From Chloroflexota bacterium (GTDB lineage: Bacteria > Chloroflexota > Anaerolineae > UBA4142): a stretch of 33,385 nt of DNA. This document shows positions 1 to 8,968 of this stretch, piece after piece. The stretch lies in the NCBI GenBank assembly GCA_016223105.1, contig JACRPR010000159.1:1-33385 (forward strand), in the 5' to 3' direction. The position numbers and the translations under genes are program-made. Numbering within the stretch: position 1 is the first letter of the stretch; every line of letters begins with the position of its first letter. The notes under the pieces were generated by a model. That model searched no databases. It had not been told where the DNA came from and saw nothing but the letters and a program-made list of their open reading frames with translations.

Positions 1-3000
1 GTTCGGCGCGCCACTCGAGCGTGTGCGTCGCGCGATTGAACAACAACAGCGCGGCGGCGTCCGCGCGCAAATGCGTTACGACTTGATCGAGTAAAATGTT
101 CAGCACGATTCGCAGATCGAGCGACGCGTTGATCGCGCGATCAATGATGCCGAGCGCGGTGATGTGATCGAGTTGGCGTTTGGTTTGATCGTGCAACGCG
201 GAGCGATGGAGCGCGTTCGCGGCAATGTCCGCAATCGCGGTCAGCACGCGCAGATCCGCTTCGGTGATCAGATTTTGCGCGCCGATGGCGATCCAGCCGA
301 TCACATCGGTTTGCGTCGCGAGCGGAACGGTTGCCAACGCACGCGCGTTCTGGATCAGATCGCGCCAGTGCATCCACGGATCGCTGGGCAGATCGTTGGT
401 GAGGTACGGTTTGCCGGTGGACAAGACCTGGTGCGTGATGCCTTGAGCGCGCGGCGTGCGCCGCCCCAGCGCCGTTCGCCAGACCCCGCGCGCGTGCTCG
501 ATGACGACTTCGTCGGTGCGTTCGTCAATCAGTCCAATCGCCGCGCCTTCGGTTTGGATCAGTTCCGCGACCTGATCGAGAATGATCGGAAGCATCTCGA
601 CGCGCGTGTGTGCCGCGCGCAGAGCCGCGCTCACCGAGGCGATCGCTTGGAGTTCGCGTTCGCGTTGTTGGCGCGCTGTGATATCGAGAATGATCGCCAC
701 AAAAACCGGTGTCGCCGCGAATTGACCTAGTTGCAGACTCACTTCGACTGGATACGTCGAGCCATCCTTGCGGCGATGGAGCGTGGCAAATTGAACGCGC
801 TCTTGATGTTTGTTCCGCAACGGTTGGATCAGCGTTTCGAAGGAGGCGCGGGTAAATTCCGGTTTCAGGTCGAGCGGTGTGAGTTCTTCGAGTTCGCTCA
901 TCGAGTATCCCAGGTTCTCGCGCGCGCCATGATTCACTTGAATAAAGCGCAAGGTCTGCGCGTCGAAAATATAAATTTCGTTGAGCGATTCTTCAAGAAT
1001 TTGACCGAGCCGAATGTTACGTTCCTCCGTGTGTTTGCGTTGGGTTACATCTTCAAAGATCACCGCGAATTGCCCGCGGCGTGGACTGAACGCGGTGACC
1101 GAATAATACTTTCCAATCGCGCTCGCATAATTTTCAAACTGCGTCGGCGCGCCGGTCAAGGCGACTTGTCCATAGATGTTGATCCAATTCGATTCGATGG
1201 CGGGGATGACTTCGCGCACCGTTTTGCCAATGATTGCTGTGGCGTTCAAGCCGGTGAGTCGTTCGAATGCCGGGTTCACTTCGAGAAAGCGATAATCCAC
1301 CGGCGCGCCGTCCGCGTCGCAAATGATTTCGTGGAGCGCAAACCCGTCGAGCATTTCGCGAAAGAGCAAGCGATAGCGTTCCTCACTGGCGCGCAATTGT
1401 TCTTCCGCGCGTTTGCGTTCGGTAACATCCTGAAACAGTTCGAGAATTGCCGGCTGGTCGCGATACACCATGCCCGTGTGATGAATCTGCAACACTTTGC
1501 CGCCCAGCGCGTCGCGGGTTTCCATCACGCGCGTTTCGCCGAGGGCGATGGACTGTTTCAAAGGACACGCGTCGCACTGGGTTTGATTATCCTTGTACAC
1601 GCGCCAGCATTTTTTGCCGACGGCGTCACGTCCGACCCGCGTCGCCATCTGTTCGTTCACGAACAAGACGTTTCCGTTTTCATCCACGATGTCAATGCCA
1701 AACGGAATAGTTTGCAGGAGCGAACTGTTAAACGCGTTCGAGGCGCGCAGTTGCTCCTCCACGCGTTTTTGTTCGGTGAGATCGGTGATCACGGCGATTG
1801 CGCCGGCGACTTGCCCATTGCGCCAGCGCGGCACGCCGGTGATGACGACCGGAATGATGCTTCCATCTTTCCGCACCAAGCGCGACTCGTACGTCGTGGT
1901 TTTGCCGGCGCGGCGCGCGGCGCGCGCTTGAATCAGACCAGCTTGATCCTCCGGCGCGGTCACATCCACCGGACGTTTGCCGATCAATTCCTCCGGCGCG
2001 TATCCCGTCATTTGCGAATATGCCGGGTTGACGAATTCAAAACGTCTTTCCTCATCCGTAATCGTCAGCCCTTGCCCTATCGTGTTCATCACTTGCAAAG
2101 CGAAAGTGTGTTCGCGTTGTAATTCTGTACGCGCGTGTTCGTGTTCAGTGAACAACGCGGCGACGGACTGGACAATGATCGTCGTAATTGCCAGAAATGT
2201 TTGCGCGGCAAGCAGGGATTGGGTATTGAGCGGATGGGGCATTGTGTGCCATCCCTGAATGGCAAGGTAGATCACTAACGCGCCCATCGCGAGCAACAGC
2301 GCGGATACGCCGCGCGGACTAAAACGTAACGCGCCATAAATTAGAAACGGCATCAAGAGATAGCACCCGATAAATCCAAAGGGCAGAATGGTGGGTGTGG
2401 AAAATACAATCAGCGTGGTGATCAGCAGAGAGACAACCAGAACCAACCATTCCGTGGCGCGCCCCAGCGTAATCGGTTTTGCATGATCGAAGGCGGGACG
2501 CCAGGTGATGATTGCCGGGGTAATGAGAATGATGCCCATTCCGTCCGCGATCCACCACACGAGCCAGGTATTCCAAAACGGTGCGCCGAACGCGAGCGTT
2601 GGCACTGCCGCGCCGACGAGCGCGGTCACCGCGTTCGCGCCGAACGCGACCAGGATCAACCCGGCGACTTCGCGGAGGCGCGTAAACGTGATCGGCGCGC
2701 CGAGCGCACGATTGAGCGCCCAGGACGCGAGCGCGGCTTCGAGCGTGTTTGCGAACGCAAACCCCAAACTCACCGCGAGCGAATGTCCGGCGGACAAGTT
2801 TGCCAACGCGTTGGTGACAAAAATCGCGCCGAGCGTGATGCGCCATTCGCGCGGCGCGAGGAGCAGAGCCGCGAGCGCGACGCCGCTCGGAAGCCAAATC
2901 GTCGCGATCCCTTCCGGTTGCGCGATGAGCGCGAGTCCGAGACGCGCGCTCAAAAAATAAATGAGGGCGATTACGGTAAAACGCGTGACGTTAGCGGCGA

Positions 3001-3034
3001 CGCCGTCGTCTGCAAGGTTGAATCGTGTTTGCAT
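1..3034 (-). CDS. MASE1-PAS(x4)-GAF membrane sensor protein, 3' end outside the window
   Basis: Open minus-strand frame of at least 1011 codons from ATG at 3034 that runs off the left edge without a stop. Residues 1 to about 290 are a polytopic MASE1 sensor: hydrophobic segments with WLPSGVALAALLL near residue 45 and WWIADGMGI near residue 155. Four PAS domains follow (from about 308, 440, 548 and 670). The second carries a cysteine cluster (CWRVYK...CDACP, about residues 473-491), common in PAS domains and possibly metal- or redox-binding. A GAF domain starts at about 790 and a second (from about 953) is cut by the edge. No output domain is visible, so kinase, GGDEF/EAL or HD-GYP output cannot be decided. 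It is the last visible gene of the signalling operon, 92 bp after the HD-GYP gene. No good ribosome binding site precedes the ATG, so the exact start is less certain than the frame. Confidence 0.85.
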   Translation of the reverse strand, partial: MQTRFNLADDGVAANVTRFTVIALIYFLSARLGLALIAQPEGIATIWLPSGVALAALLLAPREWRITLGAIFVTNALANLSAGHSLAVSLGFAFANTLEAALASWALNRALGAPITFTRLREVAGLILVAFGANAVTALVGAAVPTLAFGAPFWNTWLVWWIADGMGIILITPAIITWRPAFDHAKPITLGRATEWLVLVVSLLITTLIVFSTPTILPFGFIGCYLLMPFLIYGALRFSPRGVSALLLAMGALVIYLAIQGWHTMPHPLNTQSLLAAQTFLAITTIIVQSVAALFTEHEHARTELQREHTFALQVMNTIGQGLTITDEERRFEFVNPAYSQMTGYAPEELIGKRPVDVTAPEDQAGLIQARAARRAGKTTTYESRLVRKDGSIIPVVITGVPRWRNGQVAGAIAVITDLTEQKRVEEQLRASNAFNSSLLQTIPFGIDIVDENGNVLFVNEQMATRVGRDAVGKKCWRVYKDNQTQCDACPLKQSIALGETRVMETRDALGGKVLQIHHTGMVYRDQPAILELFQDVTERKRAEEQLRASEERYRLLFREMLDGFALHEIICDADGAPVDYRFLEVNPAFERLTGLNATAIIGKTVREVIPAIESNWINIYGQVALTGAPTQFENYASAIGKYYSVTAFSPRRGQFAVIFEDVTQRKHTEERNIRLGQILEESLNEIYIFDAQTLRFIQVNHGARENLGYSMSELEELTPLDLKPEFTRASFETLIQPLRNKHQERVQFATLHRRKDGSTYPVEVSLQLGQFAATPVFVAIILDITARQQRERELQAIASVSAALRAAHTRVEMLPIILDQVAELIQTEGAAIGLIDERTDEVVIEHARGVWRTALGRRTPRAQGITHQVLSTGKPYLTNDLPSDPWMHWRDLIQNARALATVPLATQTDVIGWIAIGAQNLITEADLRVLTAIADIAANALHRSALHDQTKRQLDHITALGIIDRAINASLDLRIVLNILLDQVVTHLRADAAALLLFNRATHTLEWRAE

Positions 3035-3056
3035 TGAAAAGCACACTTTTTAGAAT

Positions 3057-3122
3057 GTCACCCTGAGCACAGCAAAGGGTCTCGCGCGACGGCAAGAGAT
3101 TCCTCACTGCGTTCGGAATGAC
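3057..3122. repeat. Imperfect palindromic intergenic repeat (GTCA...CTGAG type)
   Basis: The ends GTCACCCTGAGC and GTTCGGAATGAC are imperfect inverted repeats around GGTCTC...GAGATTCC. It resembles the widespread intergenic repeat of form GTCATTCTGAGC...GCTCAGAATGAC. It fills the gap between the HD-GYP gene and the MASE1 sensor gene. It is degenerate and has no strong T-run, so a terminator role is doubtful. Confidence 0.55.
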
Positions 3123-3126
3123 GGTA

Positions 3127-6100
3127 CTATGCGTTCAAGCGCAAAAACATTTCGACGACGCGCGGATCGAAATGTGTCCCGGCTTGTTCGCGAATATGTT
3201 CGCGCGCGCGTTCACGGGGCCACGCCGCGCGATACGGACGATTCGCGCACAGCGCGTCCCACACATCCACCACCGCAAAGATGCGCGCGGCGAGCGGAAT
3301 CGCTTCGCCGGCGAGACCGCGCGGATAGCCAGTGCCGTCCCATTTTTCGTGATGGCAGTACGGAATGTCGAGCGCATCGCGCAAATACTCGATGGGCGCG
3401 AGCAAGCGATGCGCGTATGCCGGATGCAGGCGCATAATTTCCCATTCATTCGCATCGAGCGAACCGGGCTTTAGCAAAATCGTGTCGGGGATGCCCACCT
3501 TGCCAATGTCGTGCAAGAGCGCGCCCCAGCGTAGGAATTGCATTCGATTTTCGGGCACGCCCAGCGCGCGCGCGAGCGTCAGCGTGAGTTCGACGACGCG
3601 GCGTGTGTGTCCTTGCGTTTCTTTATCGCGCAGATCGAGCGCGCGCGCCCAGCCCTCAATCGTCTCGTCATACGCGAACGTCAAGTTGGCGAGCAAGTGA
3701 TGCGTTTGTTCGTTCAAGCGCATGCGATGGATCGCGTTACCGGCAATTTCGGCAATCGTCGTCGTGAGGTGAATTTCGCTCGCGGTGATCATGCGCGGAC
3801 TAGTGACGGACGCGAAGAGCACACCAATCGTTTCTTCGACGGTGCGAATCGGTACGCAGACGCCGCCTAGTCCGGCGGGCTCGTCCGCGCGCACGCGTTT
3901 ATCCGTCAACGGATCGGTTTTAAATTCGCGCGCAATGTACGGTTCGCCGGTAACAAAAACGTGCCCGGCAATGCCTTCGCCCGGTTTGAGCGGAAGTGTG
4001 ATCGCCTGAAAGTGATGTTGCGCGGCTTGGCGCAATTCGTTCGTCGCGCGATCATACAGCCAGATCGACGCGTGCGCGCCGCCGACAATCGCCGCCGTCT
4101 CGCTCACCAACAGCGGCAACATTTCGTCGAGCGTGTGCGCCGCGCGCAAGGCGATCGAGATGCGATTGACCGTTTGCAGTTCCGCGAGATGGCGATGCGT
4201 TTCTTCAAACAGCCGCGCGTTTTCCATCGCGACCGCGACCTGGTTCGCGAACAAGGTGAGCAAGCGTTCGTCCTGCGGCGTGAACGCGTTGAGTCGTTTG
4301 CTCAACACCGCCAACACGCCGCGCCGTTCGTCTTCGTGATCAATCGGCACCCACAGTCCGGCGCGAATTTCTGGATCGACGGTGATATAGCGCGGATCGA
4401 TCGAAACGTCCGGCAGATACATGGGAATGTGATTTTGGATAACCCACCCTGCGATGCTGTGCGGACCCTGAACCGGAAAAGCGAGCTTGCGTAATGTACT
4501 TTCTATTTCTGCGTTATGCCCCAGCCCCCATTCATAGTGCAGGGTGTTGGTCGCGGCATCCCAGCGAAAGAACTGGGCGTAATCGCCGCGTAGGGCTTGC
4601 ATCGCGGTCTTGAGCAAAAATTCCAATTGCTCGCGCGGCTCGAGCACGCGATTCAAGGTCAGCCCGGCGTCGTACAAGCGCGTGAGTTGATCGGCGCGCA
4701 GATTGGCTTGTTCGAGCAAGTGCGCGGTGTGAAGCGCGCTTGCCGCGTGCCCCGCGAATAAAGAGAGGATGTCGAGATCGGCTGGCGTAAACTTGCGCGT
4801 GCTGGGCTGGTTTTCGTGCGCCGATAAAACGCCGACCAACTCGCCGCCAAACAGTATCGGCGTTTGCACGACCGCGGCGTATGGATAACCGGCGAATTGT
4901 GCCGCGCGACCTTCCCAGGTGGCATAATCGTCAATGAGGATCGGCTGGCGCGTTGCCGCGACGTGTCCTGCCGCGCCTTTGCCTAATTTCAGGCGTGTTC
5001 CTACACGCGTGATGGGATCGCTGGACAAGGTAATTTCGAGATCGCCGCGCGCCGGATCGTACAGATAAATCGAGCTATTGCTCGCGCCGGTCAGTTTCAT
5101 TACGCGCGCGATGATGGTTTGCAACAGGACCGGCGTCTCGTATTGCTCCGCGAGCTCGCGCGCCGTGTCGTACAGCGCGGCGAACTGATCCGCGCGTTGT
5201 TGCAATTCGGCGAGCGAACGCGCTTGATGCACCGCGCTCGCGGCTTGACTCGCAAAGAGTTCGAGCAAGCGCACATCGGCGTTGGTGAATTGGCGCGCCG
5301 ATGGCACAAGCTCCGCGACGCCCAGCACGCCGATCAATTCGCCGTGATACAAAATCGGCACTTGGGCAACCGAACCGATCGGCGATTTAGCATATTCCTG
5401 GCGGCGACCTTCCCAGTGTTGATAATCTTCGATGCGGATAGGTTGACGCGTTTGAACGACTCTGCCGGACGCGCCTTGATGGATGCTCAGATGTCCGCCG
5501 ATTAGGAAGGGCAAGCCGATGTTTGCGGCGTTGATCAACTCGGCGCGCGCGGCATCGTACAAATAGATCACGCCGTCGGGCGCGTCGAGCAAACGCGTCG
5601 CGCGCTCAATGATGGTTTTGAGCAAGGTCGCGACATCGGTCTGCCCGGCGAGATCGCGCGCGGTGTCGTACAGCGCGGCAAATTCGCGCGCGCGTTGTTG
5701 CGTTTGCTCGTAATGCCGCGCGTTCTCAATCGCGATCGCCAGATGTTGCGCCAACGTTTGCGCGAGGCGCAGATCCGTTTCGTGATACGCGTCAACCGTG
5801 TGATGATCCAGCATCAACACGCCGATGACCTCTCCGTGCGCGAGGATCGGCGCGGCGAGAAAGGCGCGCACATGTTCCGCGCCCGGCACCCAAATCCACT
5901 CTGCGTTTTCGCGCACATCGGGAATGATGATCGGCTGGTGGTCTTGCATCATCCGGCGCAAAATCGGACTGGGTTCAAGTAATTTTTGCGCGACGTGACT
6001 CGTGCTGATCTCATCGCGATAACCGATGCCGGCGATCAGATCGGGCGCGCCGTTTTCTTTAAAGAGGAACACCGACGCGGTGTCGCATGGGATCATTCGT

Positions 6101-8901
6101 TTGAGTTGATCGAGAATTTGCCGCAATACTTCATCGAGTTCGAGCGTCGCGCTGATGGCTTGCGCGGCTTGGCGCAAAAATTCGGCTTGAGTGCGCGCGG
6201 CGCGCTCTGCCGCGAACAGGCGCGCGTTTTCTATCGCGATCGCGGCTTGATCGGCGTGCAATTTTAGCACGCGCACTTCGGCCAGTCGCAACGCGTTTGC
6301 CAAAATCGAATTGAGCACGGTTTGTAAATCAAGCGAGCTGGTGAGCGAGATGCTGGCTTGGCGGATGGCTTCCAATTCGGCGGCGCGTTGTTTTTCCGCT
6401 TCGAACAAGCGCGCGTTCTCAATCGCAATCGCGGCGTGATCCGCGAGCAAACGCAAGACGCGCGTTTCGGATGCGGAAAAATTGTGCGGCTCGGCGTACG
6501 CGAGATTCATCACCCCGATCACGCGTTCACCGATTTTGAGCGGCAAGCCGATGATGCCGCCGCGCCCCACGGTGGGCGCGGTGGCGTAGATGGGATGGTG
6601 CGCCATATCGGGAACGATAATCGTTTGCCCGGTGCGCGCGACGGTGTACGTCAAACCATTTTGACGCGGTTCCGCCCAGTCGTCTTTGCGGCGACCATCC
6701 ATCCAACGCGCCGCGCCGAAGGTGAGCCGATCATTATCGTACAGAAAAATGTGCGCGTCTTTGGTCGTCGTCGCGAGTTGGAGCGCGCTGTCGAGAATCG
6801 CGTCCAACACATAGTGCAAATCCAAACGCGCAATGAGCGTGAGCGTCGCACGCTGGACGGCTTGCAATTCCGCGACGCGCGCGCGTTCTGACTCGAGCGC
6901 TTGCATTTTCGCGATCGCGAGTGCAATTTGCCCGGCGGCTTGTTCGCCGCGTGCGATTTCAACGGCGGTAAATTTGTGCGGCTGATTAAATCCGATTAAT
7001 GCCGCGCCAAATTTTTGCGCGCCGACGATCAGGGGTAAACCGAGCAGAGACCGGGTTGGATAGAGCGCGGCGATCTGTGGATTGAGGTACGGCGTATTGA
7101 ATACATCTTCGGCGACAAGCGTGTGCCCGGCGTTCAAGGTCGAGCCGGTCATTGACGGACCCGATCGCCCGGTGTCTTGCGGATATGTTTCGCGCAGGGG
7201 ACCGTATGCCGCCATGGGAATAGTTTGTTGCTTGTCCGCATCCCAAAATGAAATGTACGCGCCGTCCGCGTCGAACAATTCGCCCAACCGGTCGGCAAAT
7301 GTTTGAAGCATCGTTGGCAGATCGGCGGCTTGTACGCCGGCGCGCGTAATTTCGTTGAGCAAGATCAAATGCCGTTCGCGCGCGCCGAGTTCGTCTTCGA
7401 CGCGTTGCCGTTGAATCGCTTCGCCGATCAGATCGGCGGCGGTTTTCAACGCGTCGCGTTCGACGCGCGACCACGCGCGTTCGCCGCGACATTCATCGAA
7501 ACCGATAAAGCCCCACCAGGTCGCGCCGACAAAAATCGGCACGGCGATCAGGGATTGAATGTCTTGCGCCGCCAAGACTTCTTTTTCGCTTTGCGGAAAT
7601 TCGCGAATGTTGCCAAAGATGAGATCGCCGCGACTCATCGCCTCCGCCCAGCGCGGCGCGACGGCGGCGTATGGAATTTTTTGCAAATCGGCTTGATCGA
7701 TCTGCGGTGTGATGCCCGGCGCGCACCATTCGTTGCGATAGCACATAAACAACGCGCCGGTTGCGTCACTGAAATTTTCAAAAATGTACACGCGACTCAC
7801 GCCGGTGGCTTCGCCCAAACGCGTGAGCACAGCGGGAATGTTTTGTGCCCACGCGGCTTGTTTGATAAACAGCCCGGCGGCGAAACTGACGGCTTGCAAA
7901 ATCGCGTCGCGACGCGCGAGCGTTTCGTCCGCGCGTTTGCGCGCGGAAATATCGTGGCAGGTGAGCACAATCCCGCCGACCGCCGGATTGTCGAGCAGAT
8001 TGTTGCCGCTGGCTTCGAGCCAATGAAATGCGCCATTCTCCAGCCGGATGCGCGCCTCGATGATTTCATCGGCGACGCCGGGGTGCGCGGCGCGATGCGC
8101 GAGCGCGCTGGTGATTGCCGGCACATCGTCGGGATGCGCGAGTTCGAAAATGGTTTTGCCGATCAAATCGGCGGGGCGATAATGCAAAACGGCTTTAACG
8201 GAGGGACTGACGTACTGGATCGTGCCGTTCGCGCTGAGAACCGCGATCAGATCGTTCGTATGTTCGATCAACGCGCGAAAGCGTTCTTCGCTGGCGCGTT
8301 GCGCCGCGAACAACTCGGCGTTATCGAGCGCGATCGCGATGTGATTGGCGAATGCCTGCATCGCCGGAATATCGTCGGCGGTCAAGGATTTGCCGACGAG
8401 GTTCAACGCGCCGATCACGCGTTGCGTCTGAATGAGCGGCGCGAAAATTGCGGGCGACGCGCCAAAGATCTTTACGATCGTCGCCGCGAGATGGCGCGCG
8501 TTTTCGGGAAGCAGTTGGAGAAGGGTTTGACTGCTTTCGGGCTGGAAGACGGTCGTCCCGGTTGTAATGACCTGGTGGTACACGGGGGCAGATTCAACCG
8601 GAAACGTGAATCCAGCGATGTCGAGATGGAGCAAAGTTTGAATCGGTTTGAGCGCGCGCATAATCGCGGCGGGTTGCACGACGACGCGCAGAACCAGGTT
8701 TGCGCCGGTCGCATCGAGCAATGAAAGTCCGCCGCGCAATCCCATCGCGTCAATTTGATCGTGGACGACGCGGAAAACCTGGTCTTGCGAATGGACGGAC
8801 GCTTGCAGTGCCGCCGCCGCGCGGTTGAGCGCGTGCAAGAGCGACGCGCTCGCCCCGCGTGTTTTTTTAGTTGGACGCACCGCTGGAGTTTGCTTCGACA
8901 T
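3127..8901 (-). CDS. Giant soluble multi-GAF/PAS HD-GYP cyclic-di-GMP phosphodiesterase
   Basis: About 1924 residues with no membrane segment. Domain order (approximate residues): GAF 25-205, PAS 208-330, GAF 340-503, GAF 512-672, GAF 680-840, a shortened GAF remnant 848-903, GAF 910-1070, 1078-1236, 1246-1402, 1410-1570 and 1580-1732, then HD-GYP 1745-1924. The output domain looks active: GHTRRV, HDIGKVGIP, HHEKWDGTGYP and the trailing RPYR are all present, so hydrolysis of c-di-GMP is expected. Nine full GAF domains joined by coiled-coil-like linkers (AIAIENARLF...) suggest a long parallel dimer integrating several cytoplasmic ligands. The ATG at 8901 is chosen because GAGGA lies 8-9 bases upstream; an alternative TTG at 8916 overlaps that site. 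The gene follows the GGDEF gene by 67 bp, so synthesis and breakdown of the messenger are encoded together. Confidence 0.93.
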   Translation of the reverse strand: MSKQTPAVRPTKKTRGASASLLHALNRAAAALQASVHSQDQVFRVVHDQIDAMGLRGGLSLLDATGANLVLRVVVQPAAIMRALKPIQTLLHLDIAGFTFPVESAPVYHQVITTGTTVFQPESSQTLLQLLPENARHLAATIVKIFGASPAIFAPLIQTQRVIGALNLVGKSLTADDIPAMQAFANHIAIALDNAELFAAQRASEERFRALIEHTNDLIAVLSANGTIQYVSPSVKAVLHYRPADLIGKTIFELAHPDDVPAITSALAHRAAHPGVADEIIEARIRLENGAFHWLEASGNNLLDNPAVGGIVLTCHDISARKRADETLARRDAILQAVSFAAGLFIKQAAWAQNIPAVLTRLGEATGVSRVYIFENFSDATGALFMCYRNEWCAPGITPQIDQADLQKIPYAAVAPRWAEAMSRGDLIFGNIREFPQSEKEVLAAQDIQSLIAVPIFVGATWWGFIGFDECRGERAWSRVERDALKTAADLIGEAIQRQRVEDELGARERHLILLNEITRAGVQAADLPTMLQTFADRLGELFDADGAYISFWDADKQQTIPMAAYGPLRETYPQDTGRSGPSMTGSTLNAGHTLVAEDVFNTPYLNPQIAALYPTRSLLGLPLIVGAQKFGAALIGFNQPHKFTAVEIARGEQAAGQIALAIAKMQALESERARVAELQAVQRATLTLIARLDLHYVLDAILDSALQLATTTKDAHIFLYDNDRLTFGAARWMDGRRKDDWAEPRQNGLTYTVARTGQTIIVPDMAHHPIYATAPTVGRGGIIGLPLKIGERVIGVMNLAYAEPHNFSASETRVLRLLADHAAIAIENARLFEAEKQRAAELEAIRQASISLTSSLDLQTVLNSILANALRLAEVRVLKLHADQAAIAIENARLFAAERAARTQAEFLRQAAQAISATLELDEVLRQILDQLKRMIPCDTASVFLFKENGAPDLIAGIGYRDEISTSHVAQKLLEPSPILRRMMQDHQPIIIPDVRENAEWIWVPGAEHVRAFLAAPILAHGEVIGVLMLDHHTVDAYHETDLRLAQTLAQHLAIAIENARHYEQTQQRAREFAALYDTARDLAGQTDVATLLKTIIERATRLLDAPDGVIYLYDAARAELINAANIGLPFLIGGHLSIHQGASGRVVQTRQPIRIEDYQHWEGRRQEYAKSPIGSVAQVPILYHGELIGVLGVAELVPSARQFTNADVRLLELFASQAASAVHQARSLAELQQRADQFAALYDTARELAEQYETPVLLQTIIARVMKLTGASNSSIYLYDPARGDLEITLSSDPITRVGTRLKLGKGAAGHVAATRQPILIDDYATWEGRAAQFAGYPYAAVVQTPILFGGELVGVLSAHENQPSTRKFTPADLDILSLFAGHAASALHTAHLLEQANLRADQLTRLYDAGLTLNRVLEPREQLEFLLKTAMQALRGDYAQFFRWDAATNTLHYEWGLGHNAEIESTLRKLAFPVQGPHSIAGWVIQNHIPMYLPDVSIDPRYITVDPEIRAGLWVPIDHEDERRGVLAVLSKRLNAFTPQDERLLTLFANQVAVAMENARLFEETHRHLAELQTVNRISIALRAAHTLDEMLPLLVSETAAIVGGAHASIWLYDRATNELRQAAQHHFQAITLPLKPGEGIAGHVFVTGEPYIAREFKTDPLTDKRVRADEPAGLGGVCVPIRTVEETIGVLFASVTSPRMITASEIHLTTTIAEIAGNAIHRMRLNEQTHHLLANLTFAYDETIEGWARALDLRDKETQGHTRRVVELTLTLARALGVPENRMQFLRWGALLHDIGKVGIPDTILLKPGSLDANEWEIMRLHPAYAHRLLAPIEYLRDALDIPYCHHEKWDGTGYPRGLAGEAIPLAARIFAVVDVWDALCANRPYRAAWPRERAREHIREQAGTHFDPRVVEMFLRLNA

Positions 8902-8914
8902 AAATTTTTTCCTC

Positions 8915-8947
8915 AAACTTTCGAAATCTCCGAGATTGCGGAAGTTT
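8915..8947. repeat. Imperfect intercistronic palindrome
   Basis: Two 15-bp arms (8915-8929 and 8933-8947) pair with two mismatches around a 3-base loop. The element lies between the GGDEF and HD-GYP genes and touches the ribosome binding site of the latter. It has no T-run. It resembles palindromes with a GGAAGT core elsewhere in this window. Confidence 0.55.
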
Positions 8948-8968
8948 GGAATGTGACGTAAATATGCC

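Noticed and set aside
731..2122. Long plus-strand open frame (463 codons) opposite the MASE1 sensor
   Set aside because: The minus strand translates to clear PAS and GAF domains; the plus frame is rich in R, H, F and A with no family pattern, a typical shadow in GC-rich coding DNA.
7303..8724. Long plus-strand open frame (473 codons) opposite the HD-GYP protein
   Set aside because: Antisense to unmistakable GAF/PAS coding sequence; composition is that of a shadow frame.
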